Below, piece after piece: positions 8,270 to 17,264 of a DNA stretch of 64,000 bases (position 1 is its first letter; the number at the start of each line of letters is the position of its first letter). Position numbers and translations under genes: made by a program. Source of the stretch: JALRHH01 sp964590315 (GTDB lineage Bacteria > Patescibacteriota > Saccharimonadia > Saccharimonadales > JALRHH01); NCBI GenBank assembly GCA_964590315.1, contig CAZPVS010000001.1, forward strand, positions 102,619-166,618, written 5' to 3'. The notes under the pieces were generated by a model, which was not told where the DNA came from, made no database searches, and saw only the letters and a list, made by a program, of their open reading frames with translations.

Positions 8270-9352
8270 TCATGTGAACAGCTCCTTTGGATTGGCGAGC
8301 GATAGGCCAGCAACAGTGACATACATTGATTTTTCAACACTGTTTGGCGGCTGAAGACTGGAGAAGTCCAAATTTTGCCAAGGGTCGCACATACGTACCG
8401 GTATACGGAGTATATTTGTCATGTAATCTGACAGCCCAGGCATATTGGCACCACCACCCATAGTAACGACTTGTGTAATCTTTCGCTGTGTATCCGTGCG
8501 TTCCTCGTAGTACCTGATCATTCGACGGATTTCCTTCGTCATCTGCTGTAGTATAGGCGTCAAGCCCTCGGTAATCTCTTTCTGCTTTTTACTGACACCA
8601 AGCCCATACTTAGTCTTAATAATGTGAGCTTCCTGCTTGCTTACATTCAGTGTGGCTGCAATCAGATTTGAGAAGTCATCACCTCCTCCGGATACGGTTC
8701 CTGTGACAACAAGTCCATTATCATAGATTGTAAGATCGGCTGATAGTGATCCAAAATCTATCAGTACCGTCGGGACGTCGTTATTCTCTGCCTGGAGAAA
8801 CAGACGACCCCCTGCGCTAATTGTTGTCTCTATGCCTACTACTTCTAAGTGTAATAGCTTAGCAAGCTGAAGGTATGAATCTACGATCCTCCGTGGAACC
8901 GCTACGACAAGTAGCTCAATCCCATCGTCGGTTTCCTTAACGATAGTGTGATCCATGTAGAGATCATCAATAGGAAGCGGCACATACTGTTCGACTTCAA
9001 GTCGTACTGCATCTTTGAGCTCCTTGGGCTGCAACTTGGGCAAATGCACATTTCGACTATATGAACGTGCTGCGGGGATTGAAAGCACTACGCGCCGTGT
9101 CGTAACAGATCCAATAATGCGGTTTGCAAACAGGTCATAGGTTGCCTTTGCGATATTCTCCGGATCGATAATTACTCCATCTTTTACGGAACCAGGCTCA
9201 AACAGGGCAGTCCCATACCCGATAACACGACGCTTATCTCCATGAAGCTCAGTCTGCATAACTTTGAGGCTGCTGAACCCAATGTCAAGCCCGAATATCG
9301 GTTTGTCTTTGAAAAACAGGGTTTCGTTCATTGTTTTTTGATTGCCCACCAT
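8270..9352 (-). CDS. pilM: Type IV pilus actin-like ATPase PilM
   Basis: PilM is a cytoplasmic actin-fold protein that binds the PilN N-terminus and organises the pilus platform. The 360-residue protein shows the actin-like nucleotide motifs: phosphate 1 near IFGLDIGFSSLKV, phosphate 2 in VLIDFGSLSADLTI, and the adenosine motif near VVTMGGGANMPGL. Two starts are possible: ATG 9352, or ATG 9331 giving MNETLFFKD; neither has a strong ribosome site, and TATACT lies just upstream of the longer one. It is the first of pilM-pilN-pilO-small protein, all on the minus strand. Confidence 0.92.
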   Translation of the reverse strand: MVGNQKTMNETLFFKDKPIFGLDIGFSSLKVMQTELHGDKRRVIGYGTALFEPGSVKDGVIIDPENIAKATYDLFANRIIGSVTTRRVVLSIPAARSYSRNVHLPKLQPKELKDAVRLEVEQYVPLPIDDLYMDHTIVKETDDGIELLVVAVPRRIVDSYLQLAKLLHLEVVGIETTISAGGRLFLQAENNDVPTVLIDFGSLSADLTIYDNGLVVTGTVSGGGDDFSNLIAATLNVSKQEAHIIKTKYGLGVSKKQKEITEGLTPILQQMTKEIRRMIRYYEERTDTQRKITQVVTMGGGANMPGLSDYMTNILRIPVRMCDPWQNLDFSSLQPPNSVEKSMYVTVAGLSLANPKELFT

Positions 9353-9397
9353 AAGCAGTATATTTGCTACTAGTATAGCAGATATACCCCGAGTTGG

Positions 9398-10777
9398 TTA
9401 AAAAGTCCGTTTATATGATTTGACAACCCAGGCTTCGATACCACCAACACCAGAAACAGATGTGCCAAAGGTAATCGCTCCGGAGTTTGAGAGGCGAACT
9501 GTCTGAGCGACAAGAGCACCAATATTACCGGAGTTATTAACAGTAACTTGAGACCACCTTGCATAAAATTCAGTATTTGGTCCCGATGCTGAGTTAGAAA
9601 GGCTAATCGTCGTATCGTCTCTACTGTTGTAGAGTGCGGTGCCCGTGACATCACATGGGGCAGTCGTGGAAGTTGAACAGGCAGCCGTACTCCAGTAGGT
9701 AATAATTCTAAAACCGGTGTTTTGAGCGTTAGACTGCAAAGTCGTTGAGTTACTGAATGTAGCACCTGAAGCTCCGTCAATCATAATGACGGGTTGCGTT
9801 GTGCCGAGTGAATTAGCAACGATCATCTTTGATTGGGAATTTGATAGATTAAGTGTCCCGCCAATCCAAACATCGCCATTGACGGTAACTTGGCAGCTGT
9901 TGCTTATGTTGACGGTTCCCGTTATGCGGTAGTTCGCAGGCCAATTGTGGGAGCCACTTGAGCAACTAAAATTTCCATTTAAGGTGGTGCTTACGTTATT
10001 TATCTGAGTCAATCGGTCATGAGAAGGTAGTGCAGTGGCAGGAGGGTTTCCTGCGACTAGTCCCGGTAAGGACATCCCGCTACCATTTGTTTGATTTGTT
10101 GCCTGGACTTCACCATAAATCTTGGCCGAGTTAGTGAGCGTGATCGGCTGGCCGTTCTCGCCTGGGCCACATACTTGCGGATAAGCGGCTGTTGCGGGTG
10201 CCGGACAATTTTGATGCGCTGCTTTGACGTTAACCGGATTAGTTGATAAACCAATTTGCGCGGTATTTGACATGGTGATTGAGCCGTTGACGTAGACATT
10301 TCCACCGACAATTTTTGAACTATTAGTCATCACAAGTCCACCGACTCCTGTCACAACCGAGTAGTTTCCTGCAGTAATTCCGCGCATCTCTACGCTGTAA
10401 TTACGAGTGTAACGAGGTGTTGTACTGGATGCGGGTGCGTAAGTGTGAGCAGTAACTTGTATGAATTTTTGCGTGTCTTCAGCGCCGTCGACCACCGTTG
10501 ATTGATAGGTCGTACGGAACGCGCTATCACTATACAGGGTCAGCTCTCCTCCTGAACCAGTCCAGTCGTGATCATTGTTGAGCTGTCGGATTGCATCATC
10601 AATGCCCGCGTCGGCGGCAAACTGTGCATTTACTAGTAATCGCTCATTCTGAGAGGTGCGCAGGTTACTTGCGATAAGCTGCAGGGAGATAACACCAATA
10701 AGCATGACAAAGACAGTTGTGGTGAGTACGGTTAGCAGTATAAATCCCTTTTGGCCGTGAGTAGGAATACGTTTCAT
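9398..10777 (-). CDS. PilX-like pilus-associated protein with repetitive Asn/Ser-rich body
   Basis: A 459-residue protein that begins with a short basic leader and a pilin-like hydrophobic helix (GFILLTVLTTTVFVMLIGVI) followed by AADAGIDDAIRQLN, the PilX/GspK-type N-terminus. The remainder is strongly beta-predicted and repeats short phrases such as TNSAKI, SNTAQI, LSNSQSK and LSNSAS, suggesting a stacked beta-helix. A Cys-rich loop (CSTSTTAPC) is present. A minor pilin or tip adhesin role is inferred from position between the pilM group and the other prepilins. It overlaps the upstream PilW-like gene by 4 bases. The body is not recognised. Confidence 0.75.
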   Translation of the reverse strand: MKRIPTHGQKGFILLTVLTTTVFVMLIGVISLQLIASNLRTSQNERLLVNAQFAADAGIDDAIRQLNNDHDWTGSGGELTLYSDSAFRTTYQSTVVDGAEDTQKFIQVTAHTYAPASSTTPRYTRNYSVEMRGITAGNYSVVTGVGGLVMTNSSKIVGGNVYVNGSITMSNTAQIGLSTNPVNVKAAHQNCPAPATAAYPQVCGPGENGQPITLTNSAKIYGEVQATNQTNGSGMSLPGLVAGNPPATALPSHDRLTQINNVSTTLNGNFSCSSGSHNWPANYRITGTVNISNSCQVTVNGDVWIGGTLNLSNSQSKMIVANSLGTTQPVIMIDGASGATFSNSTTLQSNAQNTGFRIITYWSTAACSTSTTAPCDVTGTALYNSRDDTTISLSNSASGPNTEFYARWSQVTVNNSGNIGALVAQTVRLSNSGAITFGTSVSGVGGIEAWVVKSYKRTF

Positions 10778-11466
10778 GTGCTCGTGTTCCTTATCGTGAT
10801 ACGAATTGTATTATCAAATGTCAGTGTTTTACCATAGGTTTTTCGCTGCATTTGAATAAACAGTTGGATTGACCGGGCGTCTGGAATATTGGTAGTTACC
10901 ACATCATCCTGATCATAGAATACGAAACTTAGATCTTTGAAGTTTTTGCTCATCAATATATCAGGAGGACAGCTTGCCGAGACCGCTGCCACTGGACAAG
11001 TTGTCAGTCGGACATTACCAGGGGCAGAAGTATTCGCCAGAAATCGCTTATAGAGATTATTCCCTGTCGCGAAATAGACAATTTCGTTCTGGAACGGATA
11101 GCCTGTGTCAGGGTCGATGATGAAGTTATTAGAGTTATCAAGTGCAGGGGTCGATATAATCAAGATGAGGCTGCTGTTGCTCGTTGTCCATGCACCGCCG
11201 GGGGCATGCGCGTCAGCATTTGTATTGGTGGTGCGTATCGACGAGCTTTGTCGGAGTTCTTCTACTACAGAGCGCAGTATGGTTTGTGATTCGGTCGCTA
11301 TTTGCGAATAAACGGAACTGCGCACAGTATCGCCATACATGTAGATACTGACAGTTACGAATGACACAAGTAATACGCTCGCAACTCCGATTACTACGAG
11401 TAATTCTATGATCGATATTCCAGCCTGATTCTGGCGGAGTGACCTCAGATTAGTATTGCCCAACAC
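10774..11466 (-). CDS. PilW-like minor pilin (prepilin-type N-terminus)
   Basis: A prepilin-like protein of about 230 residues. After a basic leader comes QAGISIIELLVVIG, a class III signal with the conserved Glu at +5, and a hydrophobic helix; in this leader the residue before cleavage is Gly in AG followed by Ile. The C-terminal domain carries NEIVYFAT and a Cys pair (TTCPVAAVSASCPP), like PilW/GspJ minor pilins. The start is best read as GTG 11466, preceded by AGGGGAG; a TTG three bases upstream is the alternative. It overlaps both neighbours, so three prepilin-type genes are translated in a chain. Confidence 0.8.
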   Translation of the reverse strand: MLGNTNLRSLRQNQAGISIIELLVVIGVASVLLVSFVTVSIYMYGDTVRSSVYSQIATESQTILRSVVEELRQSSSIRTTNTNADAHAPGGAWTTSNSSLILIISTPALDNSNNFIIDPDTGYPFQNEIVYFATGNNLYKRFLANTSAPGNVRLTTCPVAAVSASCPPDILMSKNFKDLSFVFYDQDDVVTTNIPDARSIQLFIQMQRKTYGKTLTFDNTIRITIRNTST

Positions 11467-11845
11467 CAAGCTCCCCTATATATGTACGATAATTGACAGT
11501 CTTCGTTTCACCATGGTCATTATAGGTTATGTTGATGTCGATCTGTTTTATACCGGTATTCGGCGTGGTTACAGTGTATGTAGCGGTTTTTGGGCTGCCG
11601 ATAGTGGGCGGTAGCTCACTTGCGAAGGAGGTCGTGCCATTTCCAACGCCGACATACCCAATACTCCGCAGACTCTCAACCTTATTCTCTGCCAGTGAAT
11701 TGATGAGGGCGAGATCGCGAGCTCGATCGTTAAATCGATTAAGCGTATTAACAAATCCTGCCAGTGCGGGCACTAATATACCAACCACTGCAATCGCTAC
11801 GAGCAGCTCAATCACCGTAAAACCCTTTTCTGTATGTTTTGCCAC
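11450..11845 (-). CDS. Minor pilin (prepilin-type N-terminus, PilV/GspI-like)
   Basis: A small prepilin of 131 residues. I chose GTG 11845 because it gives MAKHTEKGFTVIELLVAIAV, a textbook class III leader with Gly(-1), Phe(+1) and Glu(+5), and AGAGAG lies just upstream; the longer reading from 11929 adds 28 non-leader residues and runs into the terminator of the major pilin. The short C-terminal domain (ESLRSIGYVGVGNGTT, TYTVTTPNTG) resembles the PilV/GspI class of minor pilins. It is the first gene of the three-gene minor-pilin chain. Exact minor-pilin class is uncertain. Confidence 0.8.
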   Translation of the reverse strand: MAKHTEKGFTVIELLVAIAVVGILVPALAGFVNTLNRFNDRARDLALINSLAENKVESLRSIGYVGVGNGTTSFASELPPTIGSPKTATYTVTTPNTGIKQIDINITYNDHGETKTVNYRTYIGELGVGQY

Positions 11846-11912
11846 CGGTTCTCTCTTTTCTAGAAGCAAGTATAGCATAAGCAAGTTACAACGGGCAGCT
11901 TCCACTACACCA

Positions 11913-11941
11913 AAAACACCCCGTAGCAACAGGGTGTTTTT
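11913..11941 (-). terminator. Rho-independent terminator after major pilin gene
   Basis: A hairpin with stem AAACACCC/GGGTGTTT and a loop of about 10 nt, followed on the minus strand by a T run. It lies just downstream of the major pilin gene and before the minor-pilin genes, so it can set a high pilin to minor-pilin transcript ratio. Confidence 0.8.
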
Positions 11942-11957
11942 GTGAAGCGATGCTTCT

Positions 11958-12464
11958 TTAGTTCAAGCTTTTTTTAACGAATGGATTTGGTGTTGTAGTA
12001 GATGGCTTCTCGATGAATGCCTTGAGGCGATAGCCGGTACAGTCAGTAGTACAACCCGTTGGATATGCGATGTATGCATAACCTGAAGTACCAACAGTAT
12101 CGTTTGCAGGAGCGGCTTGCGCATCTGCAGCTGCAGCGTCAGCTACAACGGTAGAACTCGCAACATCACTACCTTGCGGGTCGCGGAATGAACCCTCATC
12201 GATGCCTGGGAAGTCCTCTCCATCGTAGGCACTATCACCGTTTACATCAAGTGAGCTTGGGTAGTAGTTGTTCTCGTTGTAGAACTCTTCGAGTTTGCCA
12301 TGGAGGTTGTTGAGGTCAGTTGTCCGTTGCTGGTCACGTGCCTTTGCCTGCGCACCTTGGAAGTTATTAAGTACCAACAAGGCCAGAATAGCGATGATGG
12401 CGATAACGATCAGGAGTTCGATGATCGTGAACCCTTTTTGTGCTTTTTGTAATGTCTTGAACAT
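11958..12464 (-). CDS. pilA: Major type IV pilin (PilA-like)
   Basis: A prepilin of 168 residues starting MFKTLQKAQKGFTIIELLIV, with the prepilin peptidase site after Gly and Glu at +5, then the long N-terminal helix. RDQQRTTDLNNLHGKLEEFYNENNYYPSSL is the typical pilin/pseudopilin continuation. The globular head contains an Ala-rich insert and a Cys pair (PTGCTTDCTGY). I chose ATG 12464 over GTG 12476 because AAGGGTGG at about 12475-12482 would overlap the latter. It has its own upstream gap of about 130 bases and a terminator downstream, the layout expected for the abundant pilus subunit. Confidence 0.88.
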   Translation of the reverse strand: MFKTLQKAQKGFTIIELLIVIAIIAILALLVLNNFQGAQAKARDQQRTTDLNNLHGKLEEFYNENNYYPSSLDVNGDSAYDGEDFPGIDEGSFRDPQGSDVASSTVVADAAAADAQAAPANDTVGTSGYAYIAYPTGCTTDCTGYRLKAFIEKPSTTTPNPFVKKSLN

Positions 12465-12593
12465 AAGAATGCCCACCCTTTATGTAAGTTACTGTTAAGA
12501 AGCCATTAGTAAAACGTGCGGCTTATGCTTATACATTAGCATAGCTTTTCATGGGCGCAAGCAGTTTTACACAGGTATCTTGCATACTATGCA

Positions 12594-13814
12594 CTAAATT
12601 TGTGTCGTTAGATTACTGATAGGACCGATGACACTTGCTGCAATTAATCCCACCATGGCTCCCATGATAACAATCATAATCGGCTCAAGTATTGAGCTGA
12701 GACTTTCCACCACCGCGTCAACCTCTTCCTCATAGAAGTCAGCTACCTTCAAGAGTATTTCCTCAGTGTTCCCAGTCTCCTCGCCAATAGCCATCATCTG
12801 ACTGACAATAGGGGGGAGAACCGTGCTGCTCGCGAGTGGCGTAGATAATTGTTGACCGTTCACCACGGCCTTACTTGCGGCCATAAGCTCATCCTCGATG
12901 ACGGCATTACCAATTGCCTTAGAGGTAACGTTCAGTGCTTCAACCACATTGACGCCTGCACTCATAAGACTGGCAAAGATACGCGCAAAACGGGCTATGG
13001 CAACTTTCTTAATGATATCGCGAAGAACAGGAGTCTTCATGAAGAATATGTCTTTGTTTCGTCTCCCCTGTGGGGTAGAAATATATCGCTTCAATAGGAA
13101 TATGCCGATGACTGTTATGGCCAATAGGATATACCACTTGGACACCATAAAATCACTGACGCCCAACAGGACTTGTGTCAATGCCGGCATTTTTGCATCT
13201 GGCCCACCAAGATCGGTAATGATTTTTCCGAGCTTTGGCATAACAATAACCATTAGGCCAATAAAGACGAGAAAGGTGATTGATAATAGGATTGTCGGGT
13301 AAGTCATTGCGCTCTTGAACTTGGCGCGTATATGGGCATCTTTCTCTTGTTGCACCGCAAGTTTTTTAAGGATCTCGTCTAAAATACCTCCCGATTCACC
13401 GGCGCGTACCATATTGACGTAGATTGGTGAGAATACCTGGGGGTGTTTCTCGAGTGCATCAGCAAATGCCATACCGCTTTCCACATCCTTGGTAACAGCG
13501 GCAATATGCTTCTGGAAACTCGTACTTTCAGTTTGTGCTTGCAGGGTCGCAAGTGATCGAACAAGGGGGACACCCGCGTTAATCATGGTCGAAAGTTGCC
13601 GTGTGAATACCATGATATCTTTGAGCTTGACCTTTTTATTGCTGCTGGACATCGGGAGGCTCGATAAGATACCACCTTCTTTTTGAGCTTTCAGGCCAAG
13701 AGGACGAATCTCGCGATTCTTAAGGCTTTCAGTTGCGCTTGATTCATTACTGGCTTCAATGGTGCCAGTAATCTTTTTGCCGTTCTTATCTATAGCGGTG
13801 TAAACGAATCGCAT
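12594..13814 (-). CDS. pilC: Type IV pilus inner-membrane platform protein PilC
   Basis: PilC is the polytopic platform on which the PilB motor acts. The 406-residue length is normal and it has two copies of the T2SSF domain: the first around FTRQLSTMINAGVPLVRSL with GESGGILDEIL, the second around RFARIFASLMSAGVNVVEAL with GEETGNTEEILLK. Three membrane helices are visible (about residues 170-195, 220-238 and 375-398). It lies six bases after pilB on the same strand, so the two are surely co-transcribed. Confidence 0.95.
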   Translation of the reverse strand: MRFVYTAIDKNGKKITGTIEASNESSATESLKNREIRPLGLKAQKEGGILSSLPMSSSNKKVKLKDIMVFTRQLSTMINAGVPLVRSLATLQAQTESTSFQKHIAAVTKDVESGMAFADALEKHPQVFSPIYVNMVRAGESGGILDEILKKLAVQQEKDAHIRAKFKSAMTYPTILLSITFLVFIGLMVIVMPKLGKIITDLGGPDAKMPALTQVLLGVSDFMVSKWYILLAITVIGIFLLKRYISTPQGRRNKDIFFMKTPVLRDIIKKVAIARFARIFASLMSAGVNVVEALNVTSKAIGNAVIEDELMAASKAVVNGQQLSTPLASSTVLPPIVSQMMAIGEETGNTEEILLKVADFYEEEVDAVVESLSSILEPIMIVIMGAMVGLIAASVIGPISNLTTQI

Positions 13815-13820
13815 GTCTTC

Positions 13821-15632
13821 CTACTTTTCTGCCGTTACGCGAAGAATTTCTTCGATAGTTGTCTGTCCACGCAGCGCCTTGATGAAACCATCAAGCTGCA
13901 TTGTGACCATACCTTCTTTAATAGCTTGGTTCTGAATAACTTCGCTTGTACCATTGCCAACTATCAACTTTTGGATATCACTCGAGTTATTCAATACCTC
14001 ATATATACCCATTCGCCCCTTGTAACCTGTATGGCCGCAGGTTTCACAACCACCCTCGTGCGCCTTGAAGATGCGTGTGATTTTGGAGTCAGTTGTGGAG
14101 AGCGTGGATGTATCTACCTTGGCTTTGCCGAGATTCGCCTTGCCAATGCCACCATCAAGGGCTTGTTGTTCAAGCTGATGTATGTGTTTCATGATTCCCC
14201 CTGCGCCGGTTCCGTATATTTGCGCGATTTGCTTCAGAGTATCCATATCCGGAGTAATCTCTTCGCGACAGTCAATACATAATTTGCGGACTAAACGCTG
14301 GCCTACTACTGCGCGGACGGTGCTCGCAATCAAGAACGGCTCAATACCCATATCAAGTAAACGAGGTAGACACGTTGCGGCATTATTGGTGTGTAGTGTC
14401 GCAAAGACGAGATGTCCAGTCAGTGCGGCCTGGACGGCCAAACCGGAAGTCTCACCGTCACGGATCTCTCCTACCATGATGATGTTCGGGTCTTGCCGTA
14501 GCAGAGCACGTAGTCCGGCTGCAAATGTCATACCGGCTTTTGGATTCACCTGCGTCTGATTGGCCCCGGGGATTTTATATTCAACGGGGTCTTCAACGGT
14601 CGATATATTCACACTGGGCTTATTGAGCAGGCTGAGGGTGCTAAATAGGCTGGTCGATTTACCGGAGCCGGTAGGCCCAGTGACCAGGATCATGCCATGA
14701 GGCTGCTTCATAGCTTCATTAATAGAATCGAGTGCAGCGCCCCAGTACCCAAGCTCTTCGAGTGTTGCCGGTTTACTAGATTCATTGAGAATACGCATGA
14801 CAACCTTTTCACCTTCAGTGATCGGAAGTGTTGAGACACGAAGGGCATAGACTCCGCTACCAATTTGAATTTTGAACCGTCCGTCTTGTGGTACTCGACG
14901 CTCGTCAATCTTAAGATTGGAAAGAATCTTGATGCGCGAAATAAGGGCGCTGTGCACTTTCTTGGGAAGTTTGTTGGCTTCACGGAGAATACCATCGATA
15001 CGATATCGCACGGACACGAAGTTGTCTCGGGGCTCAATATGGACATCGCTCGCACCACTTCGGATCGCATACTCGATAAGCAAGTTGACTGTTTGGGCAA
15101 TGGGCGAGTCCTCGGCCAGGTCTTCTTCGCTGACATCTTCTTCGTCAGCCGCGGTATCGTCCTCTTGTGTAATCACCTGGGTTAGTTCGCTGCCGATACT
15201 ACCACGATATTGATCAAGTGCAGTCTGGATGACACTTGCCGGTGCGACGTGGATTTTAATGTGTGCACCTAGCTGCTTCTGCAAGAAATTGATCGCTAGG
15301 ATGTCATCGGGATCCTCCATTGCAAGCAACTTCGTCTCATCTTTATCAATACCAAACAATATAACCCCATATTGCCGGGCGATTCGTTCGGGGATAAGTT
15401 TAAGAATCTCGCGTTTTATCTCTTTGGGATTTAGCTCGACGTACGGAATATCTATTTCTTCAGCATAGAGTTGCGTCAGATCTTTTTCTGTTATGAGGTT
15501 GCCGGCAATCACGAGGTCTTGTAGCGGCTTTTTCTCTGCTTTCTCCTGTTCTTTGAGCGCAGCTAACTGATCAGAGGTGACTCGGTCCGCCCCCACCAGC
15601 AGTTTTTCCACCAGAGCATCTGAAATGCGCAT
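13821..15632 (-). CDS. pilB: Type IV pilus extension ATPase PilB
   Basis: PilB is the hexameric ATPase that powers pilus extension. The 603-residue protein has the N-terminal MshEN/GspE-N domain, then the secretion ATPase core with Walker A GPTGSGKST, Asp box VGEIRDGE and His box LVFATLHTNNA. Two Cys pairs (CIDC and CETCG) form the usual zinc site of PilB/GspE. No retraction ATPase pilT is present in the window, so retraction would need a gene elsewhere. It is the first gene of the minus-strand pilus locus, and a TATAAT on the minus strand at 15644-15649 lies 11 nt before the start. Confidence 0.96.
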   Translation of the reverse strand: MRISDALVEKLLVGADRVTSDQLAALKEQEKAEKKPLQDLVIAGNLITEKDLTQLYAEEIDIPYVELNPKEIKREILKLIPERIARQYGVILFGIDKDETKLLAMEDPDDILAINFLQKQLGAHIKIHVAPASVIQTALDQYRGSIGSELTQVITQEDDTAADEEDVSEEDLAEDSPIAQTVNLLIEYAIRSGASDVHIEPRDNFVSVRYRIDGILREANKLPKKVHSALISRIKILSNLKIDERRVPQDGRFKIQIGSGVYALRVSTLPITEGEKVVMRILNESSKPATLEELGYWGAALDSINEAMKQPHGMILVTGPTGSGKSTSLFSTLSLLNKPSVNISTVEDPVEYKIPGANQTQVNPKAGMTFAAGLRALLRQDPNIIMVGEIRDGETSGLAVQAALTGHLVFATLHTNNAATCLPRLLDMGIEPFLIASTVRAVVGQRLVRKLCIDCREEITPDMDTLKQIAQIYGTGAGGIMKHIHQLEQQALDGGIGKANLGKAKVDTSTLSTTDSKITRIFKAHEGGCETCGHTGYKGRMGIYEVLNNSSDIQKLIVGNGTSEVIQNQAIKEGMVTMQLDGFIKALRGQTTIEEILRVTAEK

Positions 15633-15724
15633 ACTTACTGCGTATTATAGAGCAAAACCATAAGCGCTACTAGCAGTAAACGTGCCCTGAGTCTTGCTGA
15701 TGAGTTTTTGTTCCGCTTAAGTCT

Positions 15725-15754
15725 TTGATGACTTCTCTCTTTTGTTGATATAAT
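15725..15754 (+). promoter_or_regulatory. recA promoter
   Basis: TTGATG at 15725-15730 and a perfect TATAAT at 15749-15754 are separated by 18 bases, a sigma-70-type promoter. The distance to the recA ATG leaves a leader of about 35 nt containing GGAGGG. I see no LexA-type palindrome here. Confidence 0.7.
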
Positions 15755-15797
15755 GAAACGTAACTGGTGGGATTAAATAACGGAGGGAATGACTGCT

Positions 15798-16832
15798 ATG
15801 GCCGCGAAAAAGGATAAAGAACCCAAGACAATGACAGATATCGCTACGGAAGGCAAGACGAAGGCGCTTGGTTTAGCACTTGAAACTATCGAGAAGCAAT
15901 TTGGCAAAGGTTCAATCATGAAACTCGGCGAAGCGCACCGCGTGAACGTAGAGACTATTCCGACTGGAGCACTGAGTCTGGATCTGGCTCTTGGTGGCGG
16001 TATTCCAAAAGGCCGCGTCGTTGAAGTCTATGGCCCAGAAAGTTCTGGCAAAACGACCCTTACACTGCATGCTATCGCGGAGATACAGAGGCAAGGAGGG
16101 ACGGCCGCGTTTATAGATGCCGAACATGCTCTCGACCCGGCTTATGCAAAGCGCATCGGCGTTGATGTAGAGAATCTCTTGCTTTCTCAACCCGACAACG
16201 GTGAGCAGGCGCTGGAGATTGTCGAAACACTCGTCCGCTCCAATGCAGTCGACCTTATCGTTGTTGACTCGGTTGCGGCTTTGGTGCCTCGGGCTGAAAT
16301 CGAAGGCGATATGGGTGATAGTCTGCCTGGTCTACAGGCACGACTCATGAGCCAAGCGCTCCGTAAGCTTACTGGTGTCATCAATAAGTCGCATGCTACC
16401 GTGATCTTCATTAACCAGATTCGTATGAAAATTGGTGTTATGTTTGGTAATCCAGAGACAACAACCGGCGGTAACGCGCTGAAGTTTTACGCGTCAGTAC
16501 GTATGGACATCCGTCGAATTTCCCAAATCAAGCAAGGTGATGCCGTGGTCGGTAACCGCACACGGGTCAAAGTGGTCAAGAATAAGATTGCGCCCCCATT
16601 CCGAGAGGCTGAATTCGATATTATGTACAACCAAGGAATTAGTACGGCCGGTGATGTGCTAGATCTGGCAACAAACCGTAATCTGGTAGAAAAGGCTGGC
16701 GCATGGTTTAGCTACAAGGGTGAAAAGATCGGCCAGGGCCGTGAAGCTGCCAAGCAGTATCTCCAGGAGAATCCTGAAATTCTTGCCGAACTTGATGCTA
16801 AGGTTCGCGAACTCTCTGCCGCTGCGGAGTAG
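15798..16832 (+). CDS. recA: Recombinase RecA
   Basis: RecA forms filaments on single-stranded DNA and catalyses strand exchange, also during transformation. Walker A GPESSGKTT, the FIDAEHALDP segment, the L1/L2 loop regions and NQIRMKIGVMFGNPETTTGG are all intact, as is the C-terminal domain. I chose ATG 15798 because GGAGGG at 15782-15787 is 10 nt upstream; ATG 15789 would leave one base. The product is 344 residues. An unknown gene and recX follow with no gap, so the three are one operon. Confidence 0.98.
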   Translation: MAAKKDKEPKTMTDIATEGKTKALGLALETIEKQFGKGSIMKLGEAHRVNVETIPTGALSLDLALGGGIPKGRVVEVYGPESSGKTTLTLHAIAEIQRQGGTAAFIDAEHALDPAYAKRIGVDVENLLLSQPDNGEQALEIVETLVRSNAVDLIVVDSVAALVPRAEIEGDMGDSLPGLQARLMSQALRKLTGVINKSHATVIFINQIRMKIGVMFGNPETTTGGNALKFYASVRMDIRRISQIKQGDAVVGNRTRVKVVKNKIAPPFREAEFDIMYNQGISTAGDVLDLATNRNLVEKAGAWFSYKGEKIGQGREAAKQYLQENPEILAELDAKVRELSAAAE

Positions 16833-16841
16833 ATGTACACT

Positions 16842-17264
16842 ATGAGTGAAGCATTGCCCGAACCCACGTTACCCATTTTTGGAGAAAAAACAGTAGCCTA
16901 CACTGTAGTACATTCCGCGTCTTCACCAGATCAAAACGGTGAAGGAGGTGACAATCATTGGGAGACGGTGCATATCCCTGTTGATGAGATTGATACCCTC
17001 GAAAATTCACGATTAAGAGATGCATTATGGCAGCAATTTTGCGCAGACGAGAATAAATCCAGCTTTGCTATATTCGCCTTTGTGAATCCCGATGGAGATT
17101 TTATGAATGCAGTTAGTATTCCCCGAAAACCCTTAAGTCGAAACTTCAGCACAGATGGCACCGTACCTAATGAAGGAGTTGATGCCTCTCGTACCAGCAA
17201 AGAACGTGAGACAAAAGAAACAATGACGGCGGGTTGGATCAAGCGTTTATTTAGTAGGGACTAA
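16842..17264 (+). CDS. Unknown protein between recA and recX
   Basis: A 140-residue soluble, acidic protein that I do not recognise. It has no signal peptide, membrane helix or known motif; the N-terminal half looks folded (VAYTVVHSA, FAIFAFVNPDGDFMNAVSIP) and a Ser/Thr/Glu-rich linker precedes a basic C-terminal patch (GWIKRLFSRD). It could also start at ATG 16833, immediately after the recA stop. Its stop overlaps the recX ATG, so it is co-translated with recX. A role with RecA is suggested only by position. Confidence 0.6.
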   Translation: MSEALPEPTLPIFGEKTVAYTVVHSASSPDQNGEGGDNHWETVHIPVDEIDTLENSRLRDALWQQFCADENKSSFAIFAFVNPDGDFMNAVSIPRKPLSRNFSTDGTVPNEGVDASRTSKERETKETMTAGWIKRLFSRD

